From Chryseolinea lacunae (GTDB taxonomy: Bacteria; Bacteroidota; Bacteroidia; Cytophagales; Cyclobacteriaceae): 64,000 nt of DNA. The stretch lies in assembly GCF_016735595.1 (NCBI RefSeq), contig NZ_JAERRB010000011.1, positions 124,001 to 188,000 on the forward strand, written 5' to 3'. Position numbers and translations under genes: made by a program. A model generated the notes under the pieces. It did not search any database. It saw only the letters and a program-made list of their open reading frames with translations, and was not told the origin of the DNA. Each line of letters opens with the position of its first letter. Within the stretch, counting starts at the first letter, position 1. Positions 1-8,675 of this stretch are shown one piece after another.

Positions 1-1109
1 GAACCAGGTATGCTTTTGGAAACTCGGGGGCTTACGGCTACCGTCCGCGCAACCTGAAAAACCCCGATCTGAAATGGGAAACCACCGTGTCGGCCAACAT
101 CGGTCTGGACTTCGGGTTGTTTAATGGCCGTGTGCAGGGTTCGTTAGACTTCTATGTGCAGAACACCTCCGACTTGCTGATGGAACAACAGTTGCCGGCA
201 AACTCCGGAACATCAAACCTCTTCCTGTCGAACGTGGGCAAGACCCGCAACAAGGGCATCGAACTTTCGATCGGAACGGTGAACATCGACAACGGTAACT
301 TCAAGTGGACAACCGACTTCAACATCTATGCAAACCGCGAAGCCATCGTGAACCTGTATGGTGGCACGAAGGATGACATCGGCAACGGCTGGTTTATCGG
401 CCAGCCCATGACGGTGTTCTTCGACTATCAGAAAGTAGGCATCTGGCAAACCGCAGAGTTGGATCAGGCCACGCAATACCAACGCAAGCCCGGTGAAATT
501 AAAGTAGCCGACCTTGCGGGTCGCGATGCAAACGGCAACCTGGTGGCTGGTGCCGACGGCAAGATCAACGCCGACGACCGCACCATTCTCGGTTCTGATG
601 TTCCCGACTGGACCGGTGGCATGACAAACCGTTTCTCGTATAAAGGATTCGATTTTTCGTTCTTCATCTACACCCGCCAGGGCGGCATGATCCGCAGCTT
701 GTTCCACAGCAACTACAACAACCTGTTTGGTCGCTACAACAACCTGGACGTGAACTACTGGACGCCCAACAATCCTTCGAACGACTATCCACGCCCCAAC
801 CAAAACCAGGAGTTCCCGGTATATGGCTCGTCGCTGACCTATTTCGACGGATCGTTTGTGAAGATTCGTAATATCACGTTTGGCTACACGCTGCCCAAGG
901 GCATCTCCGAACGCCTGCACCTTGAGTCGGTGCGCATCTATGCCAGCGCGCAGAACCCGTTCATCTTTGCTTCGTATCGTTCGAAATACAAAGGCATCGA
1001 TCCTGAATTTGCACGCACACCTTCGGCCGGCCGCGAACGCACCGCCGAGTTGGACGCTTCAACGCCTGCCAGCAAACTCATCTTGTTCGGTATCAACCTG
1101 AAACTCTAA
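1..1109 (+). CDS. SusC/RagA-family TonB-dependent outer-membrane receptor, C-terminal part
   Basis: The frame is open from the window edge (codons start at base 3) to TAA at 1107-1109, so only about the last 368 residues of a receptor of roughly 1000 are present. The fragment carries the RNLKNPDLKWETT stretch typical of the SusC barrel, then the barrel strands and the usual late motif YFDGSFVKIRNITFGY. It is closely similar in layout to the complete SusC at 37.2-40.3 kb. SusC forms the TonB-driven import barrel capped by the SusD lipoprotein; the SusD gene follows after 12 bases, so the two are co-transcribed. The imported glycan is not readable from this part. Family call firm; substrate unknown. 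Confidence 0.95.
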   Translation, partial: TRYAFGNSGAYGYRPRNLKNPDLKWETTVSANIGLDFGLFNGRVQGSLDFYVQNTSDLLMEQQLPANSGTSNLFLSNVGKTRNKGIELSIGTVNIDNGNFKWTTDFNIYANREAIVNLYGGTKDDIGNGWFIGQPMTVFFDYQKVGIWQTAELDQATQYQRKPGEIKVADLAGRDANGNLVAGADGKINADDRTILGSDVPDWTGGMTNRFSYKGFDFSFFIYTRQGGMIRSLFHSNYNNLFGRYNNLDVNYWTPNNPSNDYPRPNQNQEFPVYGSSLTYFDGSFVKIRNITFGYTLPKGISERLHLESVRIYASAQNPFIFASYRSKYKGIDPEFARTPSAGRERTAELDASTPASKLILFGINLKL

Positions 1110-1121
1110 TCTACCAGGACC

Positions 1122-2747
1122 ATGAAGAAAATTATCGCTATATGCTTTGTCGCCCTCGTATTTCAGTCGTGTGCTGATATGCTGGAGGAGAAAAATAAAT
1201 CGAATGCCGTTCCGGACTACTTCAACACCATACCCGGTTTTGAAGATGCTGTGAAAGGCGCCTACTCATTCATGCGCTCGTTCTATGCTACCGAACGCGG
1301 AATGTCGCTCACAGTGTTTGGCACCGACGAATACACCAACGGCTCGGATGGAAGCTTCAAGTTTGTGAATCAATACACCTCACAATTCGATTCACGCACC
1401 AGCATCCTGTCGGAACTGTGGACTGATTTTTATCGTGGCATCAACACGGCCAACACGGCCATCGACCGCGCCGACAAGATTGTGGGCCTCGATGCTGCGG
1501 TGAAAACAACCCGTGTGGCCGAAGCAAAATTTCTGCGCGCGCAGTTCTATTTCATTCTTGTGCAATTGTACGGCCCCGTGCCCCTCACACTCAACGAGAC
1601 GGTAACGGCCAGCACCGAAGCCCATCGCGCACCGGTGCCCGACATCTATGATGCCATCGTGGCCGACCTCGAATTTGCCATAGCCAACCTGCCCGCCACC
1701 CAACCCAACTGGGGACGCGCCACCAAACCCGCCGCACAACACCTGTTGTCGCGTGTGCACCTGACGCGGGCCACGGTAGATCCCACGGCCACACCACAGG
1801 AAGAATATCAGAAAGCTGCCGACCTTTCGAACGAAGTGCTCACCAAGTATTCGTTCAAGTTGCTGAGCGACTATGCAAAAGTGTTTGAGCAAGGCTCGGG
1901 CGAAATCAACGAAGAAGTGATCTGGTCTGTGCAATACACCAGCGATCCGTTGACCAACGGCGGCGGCAACAACGCCCACGTGTTTTTCCTCATGGAATAC
2001 GACGTGCAGCCCGGCATGCAACGCGACATCGCCAACGGTCGTCCGTTCAAACGCTTCAAGCCCACCAACTACACGCTGGGACTTTACGATCGCGCCAAAG
2101 ACAGCCGCTATGACAAAAACTTCAAGCAGGTGTTCTATTGCAACAAGCCCGGCACCTACACCATCAACGGCAAGTCGGTGACGCTGGCCACCGGCGACAC
2201 CACCATGTGGCTGCCCGGCGTGGAGCTTGCCCCCGAAGTGATTGCCGCGAAAAACTTCCAGGTAATCACACCCAGCAAATACACCGAGAAGCTTTTCCCT
2301 TCCCTGCGCAAATACCTCGACCCGCTCCGTCCTGACGTGACCACGTTTGAAGGTTCGCGCGACTTTCTTGCGTTCCGCTTGGCAGAAACCTACCTCATTC
2401 GTGCCGAAGCGTTGCTCATGCTGGGCCAACCCGGCTCGGCAGCCCTCATCAACACCGTGCGCCGTCGTGCAGCATTTGCAGGCAAAGAAGCCGACATGGA
2501 AATTGCCGATGCGGATGTGACGCTTGACTTCATTCTCGACGAACGTTCGCGCGAATTGCTGGGCGAACAACACCGTTGGTTTGACCTGGTGCGCACGAAA
2601 AAATTGCTGGAGCGCGTGAAGCTTTATAACGCGCAAGCAAAAGACAACATTAAAGAAACCAGTACGGTGCGGCCCATTCCGCAAGACCAGATTGACAGGA
2701 CTTCGAATTCCGACGGTTCGCTCTTTTTGCAGAACCCCGGCTATTAG
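1122..2747 (+). CDS. SusD/RagB-family nutrient-binding outer-membrane lipoprotein
   Basis: 541 residues. It starts with a lipoprotein signal, MKKIIAICFVALVFQSC, with the lipid-anchored Cys at residue 17, and ends with the SusD C-terminal pattern (FRLAETYLIRAEALLMLG, then DERSRELLGEQHRWFDLVRT, then RPIPQDQID). SusD lids the SusC barrel and binds glycan at the cell surface. Translationally close to the SusC fragment (12-base gap) and ended by a strong hairpin. The downstream LacI gene is convergent and the glucuronate operon lies 2.3 kb further on, so a uronic-acid-containing glycan is a reasonable but unproven guess. Confidence 0.95.
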   Translation: MKKIIAICFVALVFQSCADMLEEKNKSNAVPDYFNTIPGFEDAVKGAYSFMRSFYATERGMSLTVFGTDEYTNGSDGSFKFVNQYTSQFDSRTSILSELWTDFYRGINTANTAIDRADKIVGLDAAVKTTRVAEAKFLRAQFYFILVQLYGPVPLTLNETVTASTEAHRAPVPDIYDAIVADLEFAIANLPATQPNWGRATKPAAQHLLSRVHLTRATVDPTATPQEEYQKAADLSNEVLTKYSFKLLSDYAKVFEQGSGEINEEVIWSVQYTSDPLTNGGGNNAHVFFLMEYDVQPGMQRDIANGRPFKRFKPTNYTLGLYDRAKDSRYDKNFKQVFYCNKPGTYTINGKSVTLATGDTTMWLPGVELAPEVIAAKNFQVITPSKYTEKLFPSLRKYLDPLRPDVTTFEGSRDFLAFRLAETYLIRAEALLMLGQPGSAALINTVRRRAAFAGKEADMEIADADVTLDFILDERSRELLGEQHRWFDLVRTKKLLERVKLYNAQAKDNIKETSTVRPIPQDQIDRTSNSDGSLFLQNPGY

Positions 2748-2772
2748 AGAAGGTGGATTTAGTTTTGGAAGG

Positions 2773-2805
2773 AAGAAGCCCCGACACGTCGGGGCTTCTT
2801 TGTTT
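2773..2805. terminator. Bidirectional intrinsic terminator between susD and lacI
   Basis: Perfect inverted repeat with arms 2773-2785 and 2788-2800 (GC-rich core GCCCCGAC/GTCGGGGC), effectively a 12-bp stem with a four-base loop, followed by TGTTTT. It lies between two convergent genes and can serve both. Confidence 0.85.
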
Positions 2806-2839
2806 TCATCCACATAAGAAAGTCAGTGTCTTCTATTTC

Positions 2840-3865
2840 TTAAAGCACCTGCTTCGCGCCGGTCGATTCGCGAATCACCAGTTTGCTTTTGATGATCCGG
2901 TTTTCGGGCTTCAGGTTCTGATGGCGGATTTGTGTGATCAGAATTTCGGCGGCGGCGGCGCCCATGTCGTGTGCCGGATGATCGATGCTGCTGAGCGGTG
3001 GCTCCACAAAACGACACATGCTCTCGTTGTTGAAGCCGAGAAACGCAATGTCGTCTGGAATTTTCAGGCCGCTCTTTTTCATGATGTGCATCATCTCGAT
3101 GGCGGCATAATCGTTGATGGCAAACACGGCGTCGGGGCGTTGTGGCAGTTGCATGAGGTAGCGCGTATACTCTTCCACTTTGTCGCTGCGATAGTGCGAA
3201 TGCACGATATAAGATTCTCTGACGGGAAGGTTGTGTTTCTTCAGCGCATCCACATAACCCTGAAGCCGGTTTCGGCTGTTGAATAAATGCTGTGGTCCCG
3301 CCACAAAGGCAATGCGCCGATAGCCTTGCAGAATGAGATGTTCCGTTCCCTCAAAAGCAATCTCATAGTTGTCGGTATACACCTGCGAGGCGTCGATGTC
3401 CTGACAGATGCGATCGAAGAACACCATGGGAATGCCGCGGTCGATGATGGGCTTGAAGTGATCGGTGCGGTCGGTCTCGCGCGAAATGGAAACGATGAGG
3501 CCGTCCACGCGGCTCGACACCAGGGAGTGGAGGTTGTTTTTCTCGGAGATATACGATTCGTTCGATTGGCAGATCATCACATTCACACCGGCCATGTCAG
3601 ACACCTTCTGGATGCCGCCCACGGCGTGGGCAAAGAAACGGTTCATGGTTTCGGGAATGATCACGCCGATGGTGTTGGTCTTTTGTTGCTTCAGGTTTAT
3701 GGCCAGGGCGTTGGGTTCGTAGTGAAGCTCGCTGGCCAGGGCCATGATTTTCTGCTTGGTCTCGGGATGAATGTCGGAGCGCCCGCTGAGGGCGCGCGAC
3801 ACGGTTGACTTTGAAATGCCCAGCATGCGGGCAATGTCTTTGATGGTGACGGTTTTTTTATCCAT
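2840..3865 (-). CDS. LacI-family transcriptional regulator
   Basis: 341 residues. The N-terminus is a classical LacI helix-turn-helix (TIKDIARMLGISKSTVSRAL, residues about 6-25) followed by the hinge helix region (YEPNALAINLKQQKTNTIGV), then a periplasmic-binding-protein-like effector domain with the family motif FFDRICQDIDASQVYTDNYE and the C-terminal SSIDHPAHDMGAAAAEIL. It probably senses a sugar or sugar acid released from the glycan handled by the adjacent SusC/SusD or by the glucuronate operon. A perfect 18-bp palindrome sits 43 bases upstream of its start, suggesting autoregulation. Function class certain; effector unknown. Confidence 0.95.
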   Translation of the reverse strand: MDKKTVTIKDIARMLGISKSTVSRALSGRSDIHPETKQKIMALASELHYEPNALAINLKQQKTNTIGVIIPETMNRFFAHAVGGIQKVSDMAGVNVMICQSNESYISEKNNLHSLVSSRVDGLIVSISRETDRTDHFKPIIDRGIPMVFFDRICQDIDASQVYTDNYEIAFEGTEHLILQGYRRIAFVAGPQHLFNSRNRLQGYVDALKKHNLPVRESYIVHSHYRSDKVEEYTRYLMQLPQRPDAVFAINDYAAIEMMHIMKKSGLKIPDDIAFLGFNNESMCRFVEPPLSSIDHPAHDMGAAAAEILITQIRHQNLKPENRIIKSKLVIRESTGAKQVL

Positions 3866-3908
3866 GGAATTTGGGATCGGGGAGCCGGGAATAAAGATAA
3901 TACTTGAT

Positions 3909-3926
3909 ACCGTTCCCGGGAACGGT
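3909..3926. promoter_or_regulatory. Perfect 18-bp palindrome, likely LacI-family operator
   Basis: ACCGTTCCCGGGAACGGT is self-complementary over all 18 bases with the central CG expected of LacI-family sites. It lies between the divergent lacI (start 3865) and sigma-factor genes. The core TTCCCGGGAA recurs at 4076-4087. Assignment to the neighbouring LacI is inference from position. Confidence 0.6.
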
Positions 3927-3980
3927 CCCGTGAAAATATTATGAAAAAACTAATCGAATCGTGATTGTTTCCTGATAAAA

Positions 3981-4637
3981 ATGTCAAAATTAGAGCAATC
4001 AATCGATTTCGTTATGATTCAACCTCTACCTGCAAACAACTTTACTTCTTCGGAATCACGCGGGAATTATGGGTCATTCCCGGGAATTTCGCTCAACCTG
4101 AATTCCGATACCGACACGTTGATGAGCCGCATCATCCAACACGACGACTACACGGCGTTTCAATTGCTCTTCAAAAAAATGTATTCTCCGTTGTGTCAGT
4201 TCTGCATGAAGTTCGTGAAGGCTCGTGAGGTGGCCGAAGAGTTGGTGAGCGATGTCTTCTACAACATTTGGAAAAACCGGAGCCGCCTCGTCATCGCTTC
4301 ACCAAAAGCCTATCTGTTTGCATCGGTCCGGAACAAAGGATATGACCACTTACGTAAAATCAAGAATACAGCCTGGTGCGACCTCGAAGAAGCATCGGAT
4401 GTGCCCGCCGGCGTCACCGACAGTCAGGACCTGCTGGTGCTGGAAGAACTGAACACCACCCTCGAACAGTCCATGGCAAGGCTTCCCAAGCAATGCCGCC
4501 TCATTTTTACCCTGAGCCGCGAAGAAGGCCTCAAGTACAGAGAGATAGCCGCCCAGCTCAACCTGAGCGTTAAAACAGTGGAAACCCAAATGGGCCGCGC
4601 CCTCAAACACCTGCGCAGCGCTTTGCCGCCCCTGTAA
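3981..4637 (+). CDS. ECF-type RNA polymerase sigma factor (sigma-70 family, Bacteroidetes expansion group)
   Basis: Up to 218 residues. Region 2 is visible from about residue 45 (DTLMSRIIQHDDYTAFQLLF, then REVAEELVSDVFYNIWKN) and region 4 near the end (LPKQCRLIFTLSREEGLKYR, then EIAAQLNLSVKTVETQMGRA). Such sigma factors in Bacteroidota are usually paired with a FecR-type anti-sigma and control SusC/SusD genes; a short FecR-like protein follows 75 bases later. The start is uncertain: ATG codons exist at 3981, 4014 and 4122. Homology seems to begin just before 4122, but an operator-like palindrome at 4076-4087 would then lie inside the coding region if a longer start is used. Confidence 0.9.
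   Translation: MSKLEQSIDFVMIQPLPANNFTSSESRGNYGSFPGISLNLNSDTDTLMSRIIQHDDYTAFQLLFKKMYSPLCQFCMKFVKAREVAEELVSDVFYNIWKNRSRLVIASPKAYLFASVRNKGYDHLRKIKNTAWCDLEEASDVPAGVTDSQDLLVLEELNTTLEQSMARLPKQCRLIFTLSREEGLKYREIAAQLNLSVKTVETQMGRALKHLRSALPPL
4076..4087. promoter_or_regulatory. Second copy of the TTCCCGGGAA palindrome
   Basis: ATTCCCGGGAAT is a perfect 12-bp palindrome sharing the 10-base core of the site at 3909-3926, centre-to-centre distance 164 bases. A further half site CGGGAAT lies at 4061-4067. It is either an operator in the sigma-factor promoter region (if translation starts at 4122) or an intragenic site. Confidence 0.45.
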
Positions 4638-4712
4638 AATTCACATAACCCCCCATTGTAATTCAGGGTATCGTCTCCCAAATTCGTCTTTTCAATTGGA
4701 GTTGAACACACC

Positions 4713-4946
4713 ATGAAAGGACTCACCACGGGAGACTGGTCTTTAATTGCCCGCTATCTGAAATCGGAAGCGAGCGAAACCGACTTGGTGGAACTGGACG
4801 ACCTGGTGACACGCCACCCTGAATTGAAATCGGAATTGAAACGGATGGATCAAAACGTAAACCCCGTAGATCCGGAGCCACCGTTTGATGCCGACCGCGC
4901 CTTTGCCAGATTAACACAACGTTTCAAGGACGAGGATCTGTTGTGA
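4713..4946 (+). CDS. Very short FecR-type anti-sigma-like protein (cytoplasmic domain only)
   Basis: 77 residues. The sequence resembles the N-terminal sigma-binding segment of Bacteroidota FecR proteins: a start like WSLIARYLKSEASETDLVEL (compare the family pattern IARYLxGEAS-x-EE-L), then a second helix pair ending FDADRAFARLTQRF. A normal FecR continues with one transmembrane helix and a periplasmic domain to about 300-400 residues; here TGA at 4944-4946 ends the protein before any membrane segment, and no frame downstream restores one. It follows the ECF sigma gene by 75 bases in the same orientation. It may be a soluble anti-sigma or the remnant of a full-length gene. Assignment by pattern and context only. 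Confidence 0.6.
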   Translation: MKGLTTGDWSLIARYLKSEASETDLVELDDLVTRHPELKSELKRMDQNVNPVDPEPPFDADRAFARLTQRFKDEDLL

Positions 4947-5060
4947 CGCCATAGAAGAAGTGCAGCCGGCACTTTGTAACCCTTTGGTTTCAGACAAGTA
5001 TTTCTGTTCTATCTTTACCCGAACGAAAATCATTCAAATCCATACTTCAATAACTTTTTT

Positions 5061-5876
5061 ATGACAGGACTTTTTGATGTGAAAGGAAAGACAGCTGTGA
5101 TGACCGGAGGCACGGGTGTGCTGGGAGGCGCCATGGCAAAAGGATTGGCCGACGCCGGCGCACGCACGGTAATTATTGGCCGCCGCAAGGAAGCCGGCGA
5201 CGAAGTGGTGAAAGCCATCCGCAGCAAAGGACAAGAAGCCATCTTTGTGGAAGCCGACGTGCTGAACGCCGACCATCTGCTGAAAGCAAAAGAAACCATC
5301 CTGTCAACCTACGGCTCACTCGACATCCTGGTGAACGCCGCCGGAGGAAACATGGCCGGCGCCGTGATCGCGCCCGATCAGAATTTCTTCGACCTCAAAA
5401 TGGACGCCTTCAAGCAAGTGGTGGCCCTCAACCTCGACGGCACCGTGTTGCCCACACAGATCTTTGCCGAAGAAATGGCAAAACAAAAGAAGGGCGTCAT
5501 CATCAACATCGCTTCCATGGCGTCGTACCGTCCCATCACACGTGTGGTAGGCTACTCGGCAGCAAAAGCGGCTGTAGACAACTTCACACATTGGCTGGCC
5601 GTGGAGATGGCCAAGAAATTCGGCGAAGGCATTCGTGTCAACGCCATTGCTCCCGGCTTTTTCCTCACCGAACAAAACCGTAACCTGTTAACAAACCCCG
5701 ACGGCAGCTATACCGCCCGTGGTGAAGCGGCCATCCGTCAAACACCGTTTGCGCGGTTTGGCCAACCCGAAGAATTGATAGGAACCCTCATCTGGCTATG
5801 CTCGGATGCGTCCAAATTTGTGACCGGCGTAACGGTTCCGGTAGACGGCGGATTCACCGTGTTCTGTGGCGTGTAG
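5061..5876 (+). CDS. SDR-family oxidoreductase, probable fructuronate reductase (D-mannonate oxidoreductase)
   Basis: 271 residues, a classical short-chain dehydrogenase: cofactor loop TGGTGVLGGAMA near residue 13, NAAGG near residue 90, the catalytic Tyr-Lys pair in YSAAKAA, and the C-terminal GVTVPVDGGFTVFCGV. It opens an operon with uxuA (42-base gap) and uxaC. Glucuronate catabolism needs an NAD(P)H reductase between UxaC and UxuA, and no UxuB of the long-chain family is present, so this SDR is the obvious candidate for D-fructuronate to D-mannonate. Family is certain; substrate is inferred from the operon. A generic gluconate-type SDR is the alternative. Confidence 0.85.
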   Translation: MTGLFDVKGKTAVMTGGTGVLGGAMAKGLADAGARTVIIGRRKEAGDEVVKAIRSKGQEAIFVEADVLNADHLLKAKETILSTYGSLDILVNAAGGNMAGAVIAPDQNFFDLKMDAFKQVVALNLDGTVLPTQIFAEEMAKQKKGVIINIASMASYRPITRVVGYSAAKAAVDNFTHWLAVEMAKKFGEGIRVNAIAPGFFLTEQNRNLLTNPDGSYTARGEAAIRQTPFARFGQPEELIGTLIWLCSDASKFVTGVTVPVDGGFTVFCGV

Positions 5877-5918
5877 GAAAAGTGACGACGATAAGAAACT
5901 GTTGAGAAAGCCCAGAAC

Positions 5919-7097
5919 ATGAACCGTACTCTCGAACAAACCTGGCGTTGGTTTGGACCCAGCGATCCCGTGAGCCTCGCCGACATCCGGCAAGCCGGCG
6001 CCACGGGCATCGTCACCGCCCTGCACCACATTCCAAACGGCGAAGCATGGCCCATCGAAGAAATCCATGCCCGCAAAAAATTGATTGAAGCTGCAGGACT
6101 GGTGTGGTCGGTGGTAGAAAGCGTGCCCGTGCACGAAGACATCAAAAAACAAAAGCCGGGCTATCAACGCTACATTGAAAGCTATAAGCAAAGCATACGG
6201 AACCTCGCCACCTGCGGCGTATACACCGTGTGCTACAACTTTATGCCCGTGCTCGACTGGACCCGCACCGACCTGGCCTATGAAGTGGCCGATGGATCGA
6301 AAGCCCTGCGCTTCGACGCCAACGCCTTTGCCGCCTTCGACATGTTTGTGCTGAAGCGCCCGGGAGCGGAGGCCGAATACACCACCACCCAAGTTGCCAA
6401 AGCCAGCGCCTACATGGAAAATGCCTGGCAAACCGAGCTGGTGTCGCTGCAAAAAAACGTGCTGGCCGGACTGCCCGGAGCCGAAGAAGGCTACACGCTC
6501 GAAGAATTTCAAAACGCCTTGAACGAATACGCCACCATAGGCGACGCCGAGCTGCGCAAGCACCTCTACGAATTTATCGCGGCCGTGGCCCCGGTAGCCG
6601 AGAAGGCCGGCGTGAAGCTCACCATACACCCCGACGACCCTCCGTTTCCCATCTTCGGCTTGCCCCGCGTGGTGAGCACCGAAAAAGATGTGGAGCAACT
6701 GCTGGCCGCCTACGATGCACCCAGCAACGGCCTATGTTTTTGCACAGGCTCGTTTGGCGTGCGCCCCGACAACAACCTGCCCGCCATGGTGCGGCGTTTT
6801 GCCTCGCGCATAAACTTCATCCACCTGCGCAACACCACGCGCGACGCCGATGGAAACTTCTATGAAGCCAACCACCTCGAAGGCGACACCGACATGTTTG
6901 CTGTGATGCAGGAACTGGTGCGTGAGCAACACAAACGTGAAAAGGCCATCCCATTCCGGCCCGACCACGGTCATCAGATGCTCGACGATCTGAAAAAGAA
7001 AACAAACCCCGGCTATTCTGCCATAGGCCGTCTGCGGGGCTTGGCCGAATTGAGAGGACTCGAAACGGGCATACAACGCATGCTGAACGAACATTGA
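5919..7097 (+). CDS. uxuA: Mannonate dehydratase
   Basis: 392 residues, full family length, starting [20 protein letters not shown] and containing the family block [20 protein letters not shown], the mid-protein [17 protein letters not shown] and the late [15 protein letters not shown]. It dehydrates D-mannonate to 2-keto-3-deoxy-D-gluconate in the cytoplasm with a divalent metal. It is the middle gene of the glucuronate operon; its stop lies 12 bases before the chosen uxaC start, so the two are tightly coupled. No KDG kinase or aldolase is visible in the window, so the last steps must be encoded elsewhere. Confidence 0.96.
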   Translation: MNRTLEQTWRWFGPSDPVSLADIRQAGATGIVTALHHIPNGEAWPIEEIHARKKLIEAAGLVWSVVESVPVHEDIKKQKPGYQRYIESYKQSIRNLATCGVYTVCYNFMPVLDWTRTDLAYEVADGSKALRFDANAFAAFDMFVLKRPGAEAEYTTTQVAKASAYMENAWQTELVSLQKNVLAGLPGAEEGYTLEEFQNALNEYATIGDAELRKHLYEFIAAVAPVAEKAGVKLTIHPDDPPFPIFGLPRVVSTEKDVEQLLAAYDAPSNGLCFCTGSFGVRPDNNLPAMVRRFASRINFIHLRNTTRDADGNFYEANHLEGDTDMFAVMQELVREQHKREKAIPFRPDHGHQMLDDLKKKTNPGYSAIGRLRGLAELRGLETGIQRMLNEH

Positions 7098-7108
7098 ACC
7101 ATCAGGGT

Positions 7109-8521
7109 ATGATAAAAACATCCAAGACTTTCCTCGGCGACGACTTCCTTCTGGAAACCGACGTGGCGCGCTATCTCTACGAACAACACGCCGCCACCAA
7201 GCCCATCATCGACTATCATAACCACCTCTCGCCAAAAGACATTGCCGAGAACCGCCGGTTCAACAACCTCACCGAAATCTGGCTGGAGGGCGACCACTAC
7301 AAATGGCGCGGCATGCGCACCAACGGCGTGGCCGAACGCTATTGCACCGGCAACGCCGCACCCTTCGAAAAATTTATGAAATGGGCTGAGACCGTTCCCT
7401 ACACCCTGCGCAATCCCCTGTTTCACTGGACACACCTGGAGCTGAAAAACTATTTCGGCATCACCACCCTGCTCGACGAATCGTCGGCCCACGAGATCTA
7501 TGAAACCTGCACAGCCCTGCTACAACAGGAAGACTATTCCGTGCAAAGCCTGCTGACAAAAATGAACGTGGAGGTGCTGTGCACCACCGACGATCCCATT
7601 GACTCGCTGGAATATCACCGCCAGTTTGCCTCACAACGCGCAGGCTTCCGCATGTTCCCCACGTTCCGTCCCGACAAATCGTTTGGGGTAGAGAATGCCG
7701 TGGCGTATAAAAAATACATCGAACAACTCGCCGTCGCCGCCGGCACAAGCATCGTGAACTTCGACGACTTATTGCAGGCGTTGAAGAACCGCGTCGACTA
7801 TTTCCATCAGCTGGGATGTCGTGTGTCGGATCATGGCCTGGAGCATTTGTATTTCCACGAAAGGGGAGAGCAGGAAGCACCAGCATTGTTCACCAAAGTG
7901 ATGTCGGGCAAAACACTCGATGCAAACGAAGTGCTGCTGTTCAAGAGCGCTGTGTTGGTGAACCTAGGCAAGATCTACCACAGCAAAGGCTGGGTACAGC
8001 AATTTCACCTGGGCGCCATGCGCAACAACAACTCGCGCATGCTCCGTGAACTGGGTCCCGACACGGGCTTCGATTCCATTGGCGAATATGCTCAGGGAAA
8101 ACCGATGACACGTTTCTTCGATCACCTCGACAACACCAACCAGCTGGCCAAAACCATCCTCTACAACCTCAACCCCGCCGACAACGAACTGTTCGCCACC
8201 ATGACGGGCAACTTCAACGACGGCACCGTGCCCGGCAAAATGCAGTTTGGCAGCGGCTGGTGGTTCCTCGACCAGAAAGACGGCATGGAGCGACAAATGA
8301 ACACCCTCTCCAACATGGGCCTGCTGTCGCGCTTTGTAGGCATGGTTACCGACTCGCGCAGCTTCCTGTCGTTCCCGCGCCACGAATACTTCCGCCGCAT
8401 CCTCTGCAACCTCGTTGGCAACGACGTCGAAAAAGGCGAACTCCCCGACGACATGCGCCACCTCAGCCGTCTCATCAGCGACATCAGCTACGGCAATGCA
8501 AAACAATACTTCAATTTCTAA
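7109..8521 (+). CDS. uxaC: Glucuronate (uronate) isomerase
   Basis: 470 residues from ATG 7109. The amidohydrolase-fold metal motif appears as PIIDYHNHLSPKDIAENRRF, followed by WLEGDHYKWRGMRTNGV, the EVLCTTDDPIDSLEYH segment and FHLGAMRNNNSRM, all typical of UxaC. It isomerises D-glucuronate to D-fructuronate (and galacturonate to tagaturonate). A slightly longer reading from TTG 7094 overlaps the uxuA stop and adds only five residues; ATG 7109 is preferred because known UxaC proteins begin close to it. The gene is followed by a hairpin at 8531-8570 and by a decayed copy of its own last codons at 8611-8634. Confidence 0.96.
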   Translation: MIKTSKTFLGDDFLLETDVARYLYEQHAATKPIIDYHNHLSPKDIAENRRFNNLTEIWLEGDHYKWRGMRTNGVAERYCTGNAAPFEKFMKWAETVPYTLRNPLFHWTHLELKNYFGITTLLDESSAHEIYETCTALLQQEDYSVQSLLTKMNVEVLCTTDDPIDSLEYHRQFASQRAGFRMFPTFRPDKSFGVENAVAYKKYIEQLAVAAGTSIVNFDDLLQALKNRVDYFHQLGCRVSDHGLEHLYFHERGEQEAPALFTKVMSGKTLDANEVLLFKSAVLVNLGKIYHSKGWVQQFHLGAMRNNNSRMLRELGPDTGFDSIGEYAQGKPMTRFFDHLDNTNQLAKTILYNLNPADNELFATMTGNFNDGTVPGKMQFGSGWWFLDQKDGMERQMNTLSNMGLLSRFVGMVTDSRSFLSFPRHEYFRRILCNLVGNDVEKGELPDDMRHLSRLISDISYGNAKQYFNF

Positions 8522-8530
8522 TACAAAACA

Positions 8531-8573
8531 AAAATCACAGTCCCCGCATATTTACGAGGACTGTGATTTTATC
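8531..8573 (+). terminator. Intrinsic terminator of the glucuronate operon
   Basis: Perfect 13-bp inverted repeat AAAATCACAGTCC (8531-8543) and its complement (8558-8570) with a 14-base loop, ending in a short T run, ten bases after the uxaC stop. Confidence 0.75.
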
Positions 8574-8610
8574 TGAAAGCGTGTGCGTTAAAATCCGCAT
8601 AGTATCAAAG

Positions 8611-8634
8611 GCAAAACAACATTCCAATTTCTGA
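8611..8634 (+). repeat. Decayed copy of the uxaC 3' end
   Basis: These 24 bases match the last 24 bases of uxaC (8498-8521) at 20 positions, and all four differences are transitions. In the same phase they would encode KAKQHSNF-stop against NAKQYFNF-stop in uxaC. Upstream of the block the similarity fades. A second hairpin follows at 8649. It looks like the remnant of a duplicated gene end; chance similarity in so short a block cannot be excluded. Confidence 0.45.
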
Positions 8635-8648
8635 ACCGGGCCTCTGCA

Positions 8649-8675
8649 AAATCGCCGGGTTCCACCCGGCGATTT
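8649..8675. terminator. Second hairpin terminator after uxaC
   Basis: Perfect 12-bp stem AAATCGCCGGGT (8649-8660) / ACCCGGCGATTT (8664-8675) with a three-base loop. It stands 130 bases beyond uxaC and just after the decayed copy of the uxaC end; it could also stop leftward transcription from the HD-domain gene. Confidence 0.65.

Noticed and set aside
7094-7108. Longer uxaC start at TTG
   Set aside because: It overlaps the uxuA stop and adds five residues absent from the family; ATG 7109 is the better start.
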